Assembly: GCA_030407315.1 (NCBI GenBank)
Contig: JALQPE010002726.1
Coordinates: 1-64,000, forward strand
From: Asparagopsis taxiformis
Lineage: Eukaryota; Rhodophyta; Florideophyceae; Bonnemaisoniales; Bonnemaisoniaceae
Reading direction: 5' to 3'
Length of the DNA: 64,000 bases
Every line of letters begins with the position of its first letter. Position 1 is the first letter of the stretch. Shown piece after piece: positions 8,484-18,872 of this stretch. The notes beneath the pieces are model-generated. The model saw only the letters and a list, made by a program, of their open reading frames with translations. It had not been told where the DNA came from and did no database searches. Position numbers and translations under genes: made by a program.

Positions 8484-11231
8484 ATGTCGGAGACACGCCT
8501 TACTGACCCATGTGATCCAGCTGGTTCTCGTCCAGTGGCCTCCCAGTCTGTACCCGTTGGGGACGGCTGTGCACGCGCGCCCGCGACTCTCAGGGGTGAG
8601 ACTATTTCGCCGGAGCGGGAGGGGTCGCGTGCGCGATCCGCGGCCCCCTGTCAAACCGTGGAGCCGGTGGCAACAAAATCGGCTCTCCCGCCGTCCAGCA
8701 GCGTCACAACGCGAGAGGTGCTCCTTTCCTCAAAGGGTATAAGTGCGGAGGTCGACAAACCTGTGTCGAATACCCGCCTCCACGACACTCAAGACAACCC
8801 CTGGTCGGGTGCTTTTGAGACTTCCGCCCCTGTCGACACTCGCAGTCTTGTTGGCTACGAACAAGTCGATATTCCGCCCAGTCAACCTCAGCAAGAGACC
8901 CCGCTCCCCTCTTCTCGCGTTGACAACCCCGCGAATCCGATACCGGCGCGCCCGGTACACCGTGTGGTGACGTCCATTCGGGTCCCGAAGTCCGAAATCC
9001 CCGTGACTCGGATTACCGGCAGGAACGAGCCGCCGACTAGAATGTGGTTGGACAATGTGGTGGCGGCCTTGTCGACTCCACCGAATGAGGACGAACTCCT
9101 TACAGAACTCCGAAACCGGATGGCATGCTTGGATGACGCCGCCCGTCGTCGGGTTCTCGCGCGGATGGGGGATGGGGCTCCCCCACGGGTGAGCTCAAGT
9201 CGGGGAGATGGATCATCCGCTCCAATTTCCGCTGTTACCGATAACCGGAACTTCGCGGCGGAAAAGGTACGAAGGTTGCAAAAATTGGTGTTCGACCGGT
9301 ACACACGATTGCGTTCGGTCGCGACCTTCAGCGTAACCCTCCGTATTTGCCGTATGAGAGTTATCTCACTCTTTCTCCCGTGAGGCCGATACTCCGGCGT
9401 TTTGCGCATTTGGCTCGAGCGCGTGGCATGTCCTTTGCCAATGAGGTCATGCTCCGTCGGACGGAGCATGGGACCTTTCGCGCAATGATTCCCACGGAGT
9501 GTCCGGTCGACACATATAGCGTGACTCAGCCCGGTGACGTTCCCTTCATCCGGTTCATATCATGCCTGATTACCGAATACGAGAACGGCGTCCTCGTCGA
9601 TGATTACCAGGACGTGGACGTGCGGCTTTTGCCGCCTGACGCGGGTTTTTTTCCCGCGCCCTGGATGGACGGCCGTTGGCCCATAGAGTGGCAAACAGAG
9701 CAGCGGCGTACATTTCCGCATTCGCGTAGCCCAGACGCTGCACCCGGTTCACGCGACCGGCATGTCATCATGACGTTCAAGGACGTCGAGTTCCACCAAA
9801 TGTCCAGGGGGACCATCATAAGTTTTACGCTCCCATCCCTCAGTGGATGATGATGACCCCGGCGGAGATTACGATGCCCATGCCATTTGTGTATCGTTAC
9901 GCGACTTCTCATCTTATGTCGCCGAGCCCGCTAGCTACCGTTCTGGACAAGATGGCACGAACCGAGTGGGTGTGCCGGTATGTCACGACCTGGTTGGAGG
10001 TCATGTTGCGCTCGAGAAGAATGCACGAGATGCCCGCTGTCGTGGTCGATGGTATTCGGATGTTAGGCCTCGAGGCGCCGTTGCGCCCGTCTGGGTACGA
10101 GGCGCCTGAGTTTCCGCCGTTTATCCGCGAGCCGATAAGTGTAGTGCGCCTCACTCAACTGGTAAATGACCACAATGGGTGGGACTGGTGTGCAACCCGG
10201 CACATTTATTTGCCTCACACATTAGGTGTTACTACGAAGTGGGTGCCCTTATATCTTGAAACGGTAGACATCCACGTCAGATCTGACTTGTTGGGGATGT
10301 CGCTTGATGTGGAAGTCCCTGTGGCACTAATGCGTGAAGCAGGTCTGACGAAGGTGGCCGAACATTTCGAGGCCGGACATTACGATCGTGCGAGTTTGCG
10401 CCATTTGATACATCGTACCAAGTGTTTGATGATGCTCCCGACGTGGGACACAGTTTGGCTGCTCAGGAACAGCTTCAAGAAGCTCAACAGTCACTGGCTA
10501 CCGCTCAGACGACAATCCGCGTCCTCAAGGGGAACGAGCATAGCGCCCGTGAGGCCAAACGAGCGGCCTTGTGGCCAAGGCCATTGCGGAGGCTGAAAAT
10601 TGTTGCGCTTAAGCGTCAGTTGGGGAACCATTCTCGTGAGTTGGACGTGGCCCGGGAGGAGCTCACGACTTTCCGCTCCAAGGTAGTGATGAGCATGGAC
10701 GTGCTGGCGAAGGTGCGATCCTTGTTACGCCATGGTTCTCGGGTCAACGAGGATTTACGCTCATTGTTAGAGGCACAATTACCCGCGGCTATGCGTAAAG
10801 GCACAGTGCGGTCTCCTCCTTCCGACCCGGAGATGCATCCTTCCCCAGCTACTTCCACACCCGCAAAGGAGGCAACAGATCTGCCTCTGAGTAGCGGTGA
10901 ACGCGATCCTTCTTTGCCCACGCTGCTGGCTGACTCAACTCAGCGCCCCCTTTTGCCTGATAACAGCGGTGAGACGGATTTGAATATCCCGGATCCTCGT
11001 GCCGCGTCCGAAAAAGTAATCAACGTAGCCGAGAGCGAGCGGGACAGTTCGGACTCTCCCGTTATATCGCGTACGCGTAAGCGTTCCCGCAGTGGGGTTG
11101 AATCCAGTCCCCCAGGGCGTTCGCGCAAGCGCGGTGGTACCGTTGGTGGGACGGCGTCTCGCGGCGGTACCCCTCGTACTCGTAACTCGCGGCGCACTAC
11201 TCGTGGTGCGACGCGTAGCGGTCGTAGTTAA
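8484..11231 (+). CDS. Antisense accessory coding region of the young element, function unknown (frame-shifted)
   Basis: A plus-strand coding region runs opposite to gag-pol and starts just inside the 3' LTR; the first ATG is at 8,484 (MSETRLTDPCDPAGSR). It continues through four overlapping frames: 8,484-9,383, 9,347-9,850, 9,847-10,596 and about 10,422-11,231. Frame changes lie near 9,340, 9,830, 10,430 and probably 10,580. The inferred protein of about 900 residues has a Ser/Pro/Arg-rich N-terminal third, a folded middle part (PVDTYSVTQPGDVPFIRFIS; TEWVCRYVTTWLEVMLRS), a coiled-coil stretch (EQLQEAQQSLATAQTT; LKRQLGNHSRELDVAREEL) and a basic, nuclear-signal-like tail (RKRSRSGVESSPPGRSRKRG). 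No known domain is recognised. The plan resembles the 742-codon gene at 36,116-38,344, though I cannot align them. A role in element regulation or nuclear entry would be speculation. Confidence 0.6.
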
Positions 11232-11456
11232 CTTAGGTCTTGGCGTGAATGTAGTTTGACTCTCCGTGTAAATTGACCCTTCCTTTATTTCGAGTCCTTC
11301 GTCGGAGGGGAGACTTTACTCCCCCTTGGGTATCTTCATAATACCCTCAGGAGTTATTGAATCCAGCTGGATAAAAACCCCACGGTGTGGGGAAACCTTG
11401 ATGGATTCCGTGATTTGTTAACTCAAAGAGCGTCATTTTAACTGTGAGACGCTCTG
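11232..11456. other. Spacer inside the young element
   Basis: No coding texture is seen. Several short inverted words occur, such as GAGCGTC near 11,428 and GAGACGCTC near 11,446. The stretch lies between the antisense gene's stop and the polymerase subunit fragment. Confidence 0.4.
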
Positions 11457-11678
11457 GTGATGGTGTGTGATTTGCACACACTGCATGTCTGTGAACGGTG
11501 CAGTAGCTTGTTGTCGCCAATGGCGGAGACTGCGCATGTTAGAGAAGTGCGAGAACCGGACATCTATTGCATGGTATGCAAGGACAAGTCAGATGTACCA
11601 CGCGTCGCAATTCCATATTCATTAAGGTATCTTGCTATTGAACTGGCGACTATGAACATCAGAAAAGTGTTGGCGCTT
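11457..11678 (+). pseudogene. Captured C-terminal fragment of RNA polymerase I second-largest subunit (RPA2/RPA135 family)
   Basis: The plus strand encodes LHVCERCSSLLSP, then YCMVCKDKSD, then VAIPYSLRYLAIELATMNIR. The family C-terminus has the same series: a zinc ribbon of two CxxC pairs, the SLLSP motif after the first pair (typical of the Pol I paralogue rather than Pol II or III), and PYxxRYxxxELAxMNI just before the natural end. Here the frame runs on to 11,792 with unrelated residues, and no catalytic or upstream domains are present, so it is a non-functional fragment of about 70 codons. It lies within the LTR boundaries, on the strand opposite to gag-pol. It was most likely picked up from host sequence. 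Confidence 0.75.
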
Positions 11679-11763
11679 TGTGAAGCCGACCTGGTGCTGA
11701 GTTGCAGTCGTATCCATAGGTATTGGAGGCGCGAGATAAAGTCAAATATCATCACACTTTACC

Positions 11764-11815
11764 CCCCCCTTTCGAACTCTGTTACTCGCTAATGCGAGAA
11801 ACGAGCGAGTCGAGA
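11764..11815. repeat. Short stem-loop
   Basis: TTACTCGCT at about 11,782 pairs with AGCGAGT at about 11,804 across a 14-base loop, shortly after a run of C residues. It may mark a junction beside the captured fragment. Confidence 0.35.
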
Positions 11816-12035
11816 ACACATTACCAGATCGTTTCGTTGCCCCAGCACATTCTTGCAAAGCAGTAATCAAATGGGTTCTCTCGTACCAACTTGAGAAGCT
11901 TCATCCGTTGGGGCACGAGCGAGGAGTTTGTCAATGTCATCAACTTCCAGAACTTTCTTCTCTTCTGCCGTCTCATCCTTGTCATCGTCTGCCGCACTAT
12001 GCGCGGTGGGAGCACTGGCATTAGTTTCATCCGGC

Positions 12036-12400
12036 TACTCGAATTCCACCTTTCCATACCCGGCTACGCGCACAAAGCCCCTGTCGACTGGCAGTGCCGG
12101 GTTGCCATTAATAAGCATGAACGATTTGTGGGCGCCGGTCGCACGAGTCGCAATATAGCAATGTCGAGCTTGCGCGTATCTTCGGTGTATTTCAGGTGAT
12201 TGATGGCGAGATTAATGCCAATGACAGTTCCGTCCACCCCAGTTTGCGAGGGGCCCAATTCCCCCATTGTGGTCAAAGATGGACATGTAGGGATAGGTAC
12301 TTCCGCAATATCCTTATCCATTATGGTGTCTCGTTCGGCTCGGCTGTTCACCCGCCACGCTCCCAAGGTGGTAAAATGCTGGTGATCTCCCGAGCCCATA
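12036..12400 (-). pseudogene. Trypsin-fold serine-protease-like fragment downstream of integrase
   Basis: The minus strand just past the integrase stop encodes GTVIGINLAINHLKYTEDTR followed by KLDIAILRLVRPAPTN, and, after a one-base frame change near 12,110, NGNPALPVDRGFVRVAGYGK. The order HxxY...DIAxLRL...P...G.V.VAGYG resembles the middle of chymotrypsin-fold (S1) proteases, where the Asp of DIAxL is catalytic and GWG or GYG follows. The catalytic His region (TAAHC) and the GDSGGP Ser motif are not visible, so it would be inactive. It ends at a TAG (12,036-12,038). An alternative is a gypsy integrase tail of unknown type. Confidence 0.45.
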
Positions 12401-12442
12401 GAAAAGTCATTTGGGCCCTCCGCTTTGTTCAAGCCTTTGGGC

Positions 12443-13560
12443 TCAGTTCTTCGTGAGTAATGCCATTTGGCCATGGTAGATATCCACAGCGCTCTTCGGT
12501 TTCTTGTCCGCCTCATTCCTTGTGGGATTCGTTACCTCGTCCCTTTCAGGCTTCGTAACCATTGCGTCTGTAAGGGGATTCGGGGCTGGCCTCACACGGT
12601 CGGAACTGACCCGTTCCGGGATATCGTCTATGAGGATGTCCAGCGTATGACCGTTGTTGGTTATTACCGGATATGGCCCGAATGACTGGAAGTCCAGTTT
12701 GTTGCGAGCACGTCCCAGAATCTTCATCTCCTGGGAGGTTCCTTTCAGGTCTAGATACACTTGATCCCCTGCGCGTAAATTCCGATTGGGTGAGCGGACC
12801 TTTTTGTCGAAGTCCTTCTTGTAGCGCTCCTGAGCCTTGTTCAGAGAGCGATTTGCTTTTGCCAGCATCGTTCCGAAACGCCCCCTCCAGGTTTCTCTCG
12901 TCCAAGCGTTGCGGTCCTCCTCCAATTGGAGGTCCTCCACACCCAGACTCGGTGGGGCTCGTGTTAGCGTCAACTCGAAGGGAGTAGTATTTGTTGCCCG
13001 ATGAACGCATCGGTTGTACGCATATGCGAGCATAGCGAGATACTCGTCCCCGTTTTTCTGATCTTCTGAAACGTAATGTCGTAACATTGATGCGAGCGTG
13101 AGGTTAAACCGCTCTACCTGCCCGTTTGTCTGCGGGTGGTAGGTAGTCGTGGTTATCGGCTTGATGTTCAGCATGCGACACATGTCTAAAAATAGTTTAG
13201 ACGTGAACTGCGGGCCGTTATCGGATAAAATGGATTTCGGCGCTCCGTATACAAACACCCATTCCTCCACAAAGGCTTTCGCCACTAGATGAGACTTGAT
13301 GGACGCCATCGGTACCAGGCGACACAACTTCGAGAATCGGTCCATTATGACAAGGACGTGTAATCTTCCCTTTGTAGTCCTAGGGAGCGGTCCTAGTATG
13401 TCAATTGCGATCTCCTCCAAGGGATATGTCGCTGGAAATAACTGCAGCGGGTTGGTATGCCGCGACAATTGGACACGGTCTCTGGCGCATGTCTCGCAAC
13501 CCCTCACAGTCGCATACACTTCAACGATCATTGACGGCCAGTAGAGGTTTGCTTAAGGGT
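12443..13560 (-). CDS. Integrase of the young gypsy element
   Basis: This is the C-terminal part of pol, which inserts the cDNA into chromosomes. The zinc module is split by a frame change at about 13,530-13,545: the His pair lies in HFSAIAGHPGIRRMYETL (upstream frame) and the Cys pair in CETCARDRVQLSRH. The catalytic core carries all three acidic residues: Asp in IAIDILGPLPRTTKG, Asp in SILSDNGPQFTSKLF and Glu in YHPQTNGQVERFN. A C-terminal domain follows (VYLDLKGTSQEMKILGR). It stops at 12,443 after MALLTKN. I see no chromodomain, unlike elements A and C. The core itself is uninterrupted. Confidence 0.9.
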
Positions 13561-14380
13561 TTCGTACATTCGCCGTATCCCAGGGTGTCCTGCAATGGCC
13601 GAAAAATGGTAAGCCTTGAGTAAGCGAGGGCGAAGTGTTTCTGGGACCACGACTTGAACGCTTCGGGTCCTCGGGTGGGTGCGAACCAGCACCCCTTCTG
13701 TCGTCAAAGCGTATTCGGTTCGTTCTCCCCGTTCCATCCTTCCCTGGATGGTCTGGCATAAGTCGTCTCTGCTTTGCTCGACTACCCATTCGTCGCGTGA
13801 AATAGCGATTGGTAGGGCCTGTGTGAGATTTACAAAACACGGAACGGATTCACGCAACAGTGCGGGATACATCTCTTCTCCCCATTCTTCGCTGTTGGAC
13901 GCACCTGCGTCCAATTGCTCGTCGATCAGGAAGGTTGGAATCTCCTCTTCGATGGGGTACTTATCCGTTCCGGTTGTCCGTAAGCGCGAGAGTGAGTCGG
14001 GGACTACATTCTTGACGCCTGGACGGTATTCGATGTCAAAGTCGAATTCGGCTAGGCGTAACCTCCATCGAGCGAGCCTCCCCTCTGAGGGGGTGATAGA
14101 TAGGATCCACGTCAGGGCGTTGTGATCCGTTCTGACGGTGAACCTTGTCCCCTCGAGGTACGGGCGCAGTAGTGATATGGCCCAGAATACCGCCAGACAC
14201 TCCTTCTCCGTTGTAGAGTATCTTCTTTGCGCGTCATTCATGGTTTTACTCCAGTAACAACCGGGTAGAGAACCTTGTCTTCTTGCTCCTGGAGTAGCGC
14301 GCAACCCAACTGGTAATCCGAAGCATCCACGTCGAGGTGTAATGCATTCCCGGTTTCGGTAAACATAGTATCGGCGGGGA
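13528..14380 (-). CDS. RNase H and connection region of the young gypsy element
   Basis: RNase H degrades the RNA template during reverse transcription. The first catalytic Asp is in LDVDASDYQLGCAL, the Glu in STTEKECLAVFW, the next Asp in FTVRTDHNALTWIL and the last in YRPGVKNVVPDSLSR, so the active-site set is complete. The frame is broken twice by one base: near 14,350 between PKPG and ALHLDV, and near 14,265 between YPV and YWSKTM, each next to a short run of G or T. The tail carries the linker to integrase. As written the protein would be truncated. Confidence 0.85.
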
Positions 14381-15160
14381 TATTAGCGCTTCCTTCAGTG
14401 CGTTGAACGCACATTGCTGTTCGACCGATGGGACCCCTAGGCTAGTTGGAGCTCCCTTCTTCAGCAGTTCTGTCAGCGGGGCGGCGAGTTTAGCGAAAGA
14501 CTTCACGAATCTGCGATATACATTACAAGAACCCAGGAAACTTCTCAGTTGAGTCTGCGTGGTGGGGTACTCTGCCCTTGTATCGCATTCAAGCCCTGTG
14601 ACAAGACTTCTAGGCGTCCGGGTCGGATGCGATGGCCTAGGTAGTCGACCTTGCGCCTGAAGAATTCGCTCTTCTTGAACTTCAAGGTCACTCCCGCTTT
14701 TCGTAATATCGTTAGTATCTCGTCTACATGAGTCAGGTGCTCTTCCTCTGAGCGGGAGAAGATGATAACATCATCCAGATAGACCAAACAAAAGCGCCAT
14801 TTTACCGCCGAGAGCAGTATATCCAGCGCTCTTTGGAAGGTCGCAGGTGCGTTAGTTAGTCCGAAAGGCATTCGGAGGAACTGGTAGGACCCAACGTGGG
14901 CCGTGAAGGTAGTCTTCTCACGGTCTTCCGGCGCGACAGGGATTTGCAATAGCCGCTATTGCAATCCAAGGTTGTGAAAATGCATGCTTCTCCAAGCGAA
15001 TCGATGCAGTCATCCATCCGGGGTATGGGGTATGCATCTTTCACCGTAACGGAGTTTAGTTTCCGGTAATCGACGCAAAAGCGGGAGGATCCATCCTTTT
15101 TGGGCACCACCACCACCGGGCTAGCCCATTCTGATTGCGCCGGTTCGATGACTCCGGCAT
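14380..15160 (-). CDS. Reverse transcriptase domain of the young gypsy element
   Basis: RNA-dependent DNA polymerase. Motifs in order: SPVVVVPKKDGSSRFCVDYR, FTTLDCNSGY with the first catalytic Asp, LRMPFGLTNAPATFQRAL, CLVYLDDVIIFSRS with the YLDD active site, and VDYLGHRI. The thumb and connection follow (TQLRSFLGSCNVYRRFVKS). A one-base loss at about 14,947 turns the expected GYWQIP into GYCKSL (TATTGCAAA in place of TATTGGCAAA). A second shift lies near 14,590, between the YLGHRI part and the thumb. Both look like simple indels. The motifs themselves are well conserved. Confidence 0.9.
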
Positions 15161-16346
15161 CGAGCATTTCTTGTATCTGGGCGGAAATCACCTCCCGGTT
15201 TTTGTGACCGGCTCGGTAAGGTGCCTGGCGAATTGGGCGGACACCGGCGTGGAGCTGAATGCGGTGCTCCGTGGCGGCTATTTCTCCCAGGTGGCCGCTC
15301 CACATGGTAGAGTGCCGCCGCAGCATTTGGAGGATACGGTTCTTCAATGATCTGTCCTTCAGTTCCATGTCGGTGAGTAGGTTCTGTTCCCAGTCATCTG
15401 CATCATTCGGCTTTCCTAGCCTAGAGGTTTCCTTCGGCTGCTCGTCTGGAGCTGGATTTCCTTTGGGTTTCTGGCCCTGTAGGGTGAGTATGGCAGGTGG
15501 TGGACCATCAGTATGTCCCATGACCATCCCTTTCGGTAGCCATACGTCGCGGCCGCCGAAGTTCATAACCTGCACTCCAAAGGGCACCAATGGCAGGATG
15601 GTTGCGATGCCATTGAGCATTTGGACTTGGCGGTTATCCGATAATTCCTTATAGGGCACCATGACTTGGAGTCCCTCCGTGCGGGCAACGACTGGTACTC
15701 TTGTGGCGGTTCCAGGGCGCAGGAGAGTCCTCTTGGCGATTCGTATTGTCCTGTCAACACCGTCGTTTCTCGTCCTTGCAGTATTGGCCTTAGCCGTTCT
15801 GGGCGCTTCGTCCACCCTATCGGCACCCGTTCTTGAGTCCGCTGCAGTACCATTACCTTCTGTTTTGGTATTATGGCTTCGACGGCTGCGTTGATGAAGT
15901 CGCAGCCCAGGATACAGGACACTGATAGCTGCTCCACTACGATAAAACGTTGACGCAGAGACGATCTTCCGACTTGGATTGGTATTGTTGCTAACGCGAT
16001 CGGCGGCATGCGCTTCCATTAGCGTCCAGGACGTGCACCCTGCGGGTAATAAATCCAACGGATAGCGTTCTTTCCAGTCTGCCGGTAGGCATGACTCCTT
16101 GAACACGCTCAAGCTAGCACCAGTGTCCAGAATTGCTGGTACGTGTGCGTATTTTTCACTCTTGAGAGCGAAAAGGACGTCCACGTGGTAGTTCTTTGTT
16201 CCGACGGCTAGGACAGGAACATCAGTCCGAGGCGATGCATCGGATGAGATGGCAACCTCTTGGTCCTGTGTGGTGGGGATAGGAGGACGAGTCGCCGGCG
16301 AATCCTCGCCCCCCTCGGTGACCCCTATCTCTTCCTGAGTCACCAT
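15160..16346 (-). CDS. Aspartic protease and N-terminal pol of the young gypsy element
   Basis: The frame starts at 16,346 just after the gag stop and carries HVPAILDTGASLSVF, the retropepsin active site (DTGA). The second half of the protease lies in another frame (16,009-15,840), with SVSCILGCDFINAAVEAI, the usual ILG(C/M)DF strand. The original frame returns with GTATRVPVVARTEGLQV and leads to the RT entry (LHAGVRPIRQAPYRAG). Two compensating frame changes, near 16,010 and 15,750, therefore bracket about 250 bp. The protease matures Gag-Pol. Confidence 0.85.
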
Positions 16347-16363
16347 AGCCGGAGCCCCCTCCC

Positions 16364-17190
16364 CTACTGGTTCTCCGGCTGGTCGTTTTCCGTCAACGCG
16401 AGAGAGTCGGAGGAGGACCCGCTACCGAAGTTCTCCTGTTCGGCACCCCCTTCCTCCTCTTGGATAGTGAGAGCGCGCAAAAACGCGAGCTCTTGTCGGT
16501 TGTACGGTTCCTTCGCCTGGGCATCTCTTATTGCCATGCGTAACTCTTGTGGCAGCATCCGACATTGGGTCATCACGTGGCCCATCTTGCGGCAAATGAG
16601 ACACTTTAACGGCGGCCTGGTGGCGCCCCCTTGCGGTTTCGGCGGGTAGCCCGGGCGAGCGTGTTCCTTTTGCTGGCTTGGGCGACGCGCGAAACTCACG
16701 CCATTATAAGCCCCGCCCTGTTCGGCGAAATTCACGGGCTTCGGCTGTCTTGCGGGTATCTCGTCTTGGCGTAACCCGTTGTCTCCCGGGTCCCTAGGTG
16801 CCGTTGTCGGCGGCGACTCCGACGATGCCGGAGTGCCGGTACCCATGCCTACTGTTAGTATCGCATTTTCGTTACCCATGGGATAGTCCTCGGAGTCCAG
16901 CGAAATGGTGTTAACTCGCCTTGCGCTTTTGACTGGCGGCAAGTTCGTCCGAAAACGGTTATGAATGCGGTGAGTTTCCCGAGCGGTGTCGCCGAGACTC
17001 TGGGCTCTCATTCTTACATCTTGAAATGACATGCGGGGGTTCCTCGCGACATCGTCGCGGACCACGTGCTGCGAATATGACGAAAGCCCGTCGATATATG
17101 CGGCCATCAGTGAACGTTCTTGGAATGCGTCCCCGCAACGGAGTGCCGCTTTCCTGAGGCGGAAAGCAAATTGGTCTTCGCTTTCACCGA
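16364..17190 (-). CDS. Gag C-terminal part with zinc knuckle
   Basis: This is the nucleocapsid part of Gag. It continues from the capsid through ESEDQFAFRLRKAALRCGDA (read in the shifted frame) and the 17,107 Met (MAAYIDGLSS), and contains one CCHC zinc knuckle, CLICRKMGHVMTQC (C-x2-C-x4-H-x4-C), near 16,560-16,610. It ends at a stop at 16,364, 15 bp before the pol frame, so Gag and Pol lie in different frames here. Confidence 0.85.
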
Positions 17191-18588
17191 CGACTGACGC
17201 ATTTGCGTGACTTCTCGGAAAGATGCCTGCAGGACCGATTCCTTCGCATAAGCGAGAAGTAGCCAGTTAACGGCCTCGGGGTAAGAGTAGATCACATCCA
17301 CCCCGGGGCGGGCGTCTTCGAAGCCAGTGCCACGGCCCACATATGATAGCATTGTCTCCCGGGCTTCGCCTCCCATGAAGTATTTCATGAGGGGCAGGGC
17401 AGCACCCTCGGCCACGCCCGTTTCGTCACATGCGAATTTAAAGTTTTTGAGGAAAGCTAGTACGGCGATCGGGTCCTCACCGGTAAATATGGGTACCGTC
17501 ATGACATGCTTGAGTTGGCGAGCTGTCTTGGACAAGCCCTGTGCCACTTCGTCATCATATCGACTATCGCGCTTGCGTAAGCGGTAAGTACGGTACGATA
17601 AAACCTTGGTGAAGCGTTCGTTTAGCGGCTTCAGTTCGACCAGGCCCGTATACACGTCGTCGCCAAGGGTACCCCCATGCGGCGAGGGTACTTCTTGGGT
17701 GACACCCGAGGCTTCTCGCATGAGATTCAACCAACGGCGGGTGTCTTCGTGCTCTTGGTCCATTACCACTTTGGGTAATTCGGTTGGCGCGGCAATGCGC
17801 TCCTGCTGCGGTTCCTTCGTCACCTCCTGTGGTGACGATTGCACTGATTCCTCAACCCGAGTAATTGCTAGCGTCTCTTGCACGAGGCGCGCGACCTCCT
17901 CCGGTAGGGTTGATTCCATTTCCCTGCGTGCCCACCGCATGACCGCGGGCTCCAGTTGCCTTAAGAGGATAGGTAGTATCTCCGCTACGAGTGATGCCTT
18001 CATGTCTTCGTAGGACTGCCGGGGGTTGACCCGGGCCTCTTGATCTATCTCCTCGCGAGCGATTTCTCTGGCGATTGCTCGCGCTTGTTTGACGTTAACG
18101 GATTCGAACTTCTTTCCCTGCCCCTTCCCATTGCGGAAGACGGCTTTTTCGGAGGTATCCGGAAAAAGGCAAAAATCGACGGCAGCGATTCTATCTCCAA
18201 ATTTGATAATGATCCGACCGTGACGGCGGGTTCCATGGCTACTGGCACCCCCGTTTCTGGTCCCGCCGATGCGCTCGGCTGACCGACAGTGGAGGCGCGG
18301 GTCCGTGGTCAGGTCCACCCTGACCGGAAGATCGGACTTCACCTCCGTCTGCTTCGGGGATGAGAACTCCAATCGTTGCACCGGGTTGCCGTTACCGGAT
18401 TCCGGCGAATTTTTCGACGACGCGGCCGATGCTGCCCTTCGCTGCGAGCGCGTCCGTGGCGAGCGCATGGGCGGAATGCTTGCGGGTCCCCTTCTCGGTT
18501 TTCCGCTAGTTTGCGCCGTCTTTGATGACGACGCTTCCTTCGCCTTGGCCAACGAGCTGGCCGTAGGGCGATTCACGTTCGGTGACAT
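17107..18588 (-). CDS. Gag N-terminal part (matrix/capsid-like)
   Basis: It starts with ATG at 18,588 (MSPNVNRPTASSLAKAKEAS), a basic Ser-rich N-terminus, followed by a charged helical region and the retrotransposon Gag fold around PIFTGEDPIAVLAFLKNFKF and ALPLMKYFMGGEARETML. A one-base frame change near 17,200 makes the last 35 codons meaningless; the true Gag continues in the frame described at 16,364-17,190. It forms the virus-like particle that packages element RNA. Confidence 0.85.
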   Translation of the reverse strand: MSPNVNRPTASSLAKAKEASSSKTAQTSGKPRRGPASIPPMRSPRTRSQRRAASAASSKNSPESGNGNPVQRLEFSSPKQTEVKSDLPVRVDLTTDPRLHCRSAERIGGTRNGGASSHGTRRHGRIIIKFGDRIAAVDFCLFPDTSEKAVFRNGKGQGKKFESVNVKQARAIAREIAREEIDQEARVNPRQSYEDMKASLVAEILPILLRQLEPAVMRWARREMESTLPEEVARLVQETLAITRVEESVQSSPQEVTKEPQQERIAAPTELPKVVMDQEHEDTRRWLNLMREASGVTQEVPSPHGGTLGDDVYTGLVELKPLNERFTKVLSYRTYRLRKRDSRYDDEVAQGLSKTARQLKHVMTVPIFTGEDPIAVLAFLKNFKFACDETGVAEGAALPLMKYFMGGEARETMLSYVGRGTGFEDARPGVDVIYSYPEAVNWLLLAYAKESVLQASFREVTQMRQSSVKAKTNLLSASGKRHSVAGTHSKNVH

Positions 18589-18872
18589 AACTATTTTGCG
18601 TTAGAACGCAATTGACTTGTTAAGTTATTCTTCTCCAAGGGTTTTACGTCTGTCGACGGTTATCACTACGACGCGTGGTCGATTTACGGTGACCTGCGAT
18701 CCAACCTAGGTGGATCGGCTTACTCACAATTTTCCTAATTGGTAAGGAATTTGTATCTTCACGCTGATACGCGATCTTCACGCTGATAAGCGGTGTATCA
18801 AGCCCACTCGGCGAAATGTTCTTGCAACTTGTGTAACTTGATCTTTCCGGATTCTAGGTCGAGAGACCAGAA
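18589..18872 (-). promoter_or_regulatory. 5' leader of the young element with candidate primer-binding site
   Basis: This is the untranslated leader between the 5' LTR and gag. Three bases inside the LTR end, the minus strand reads TGGTCTCTCGACCTA (about 18,869-18,855). It begins with TGG as expected for pairing with a tRNA CCA end. I cannot assign the tRNA. The rest contains no coding texture. Confidence 0.55.
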
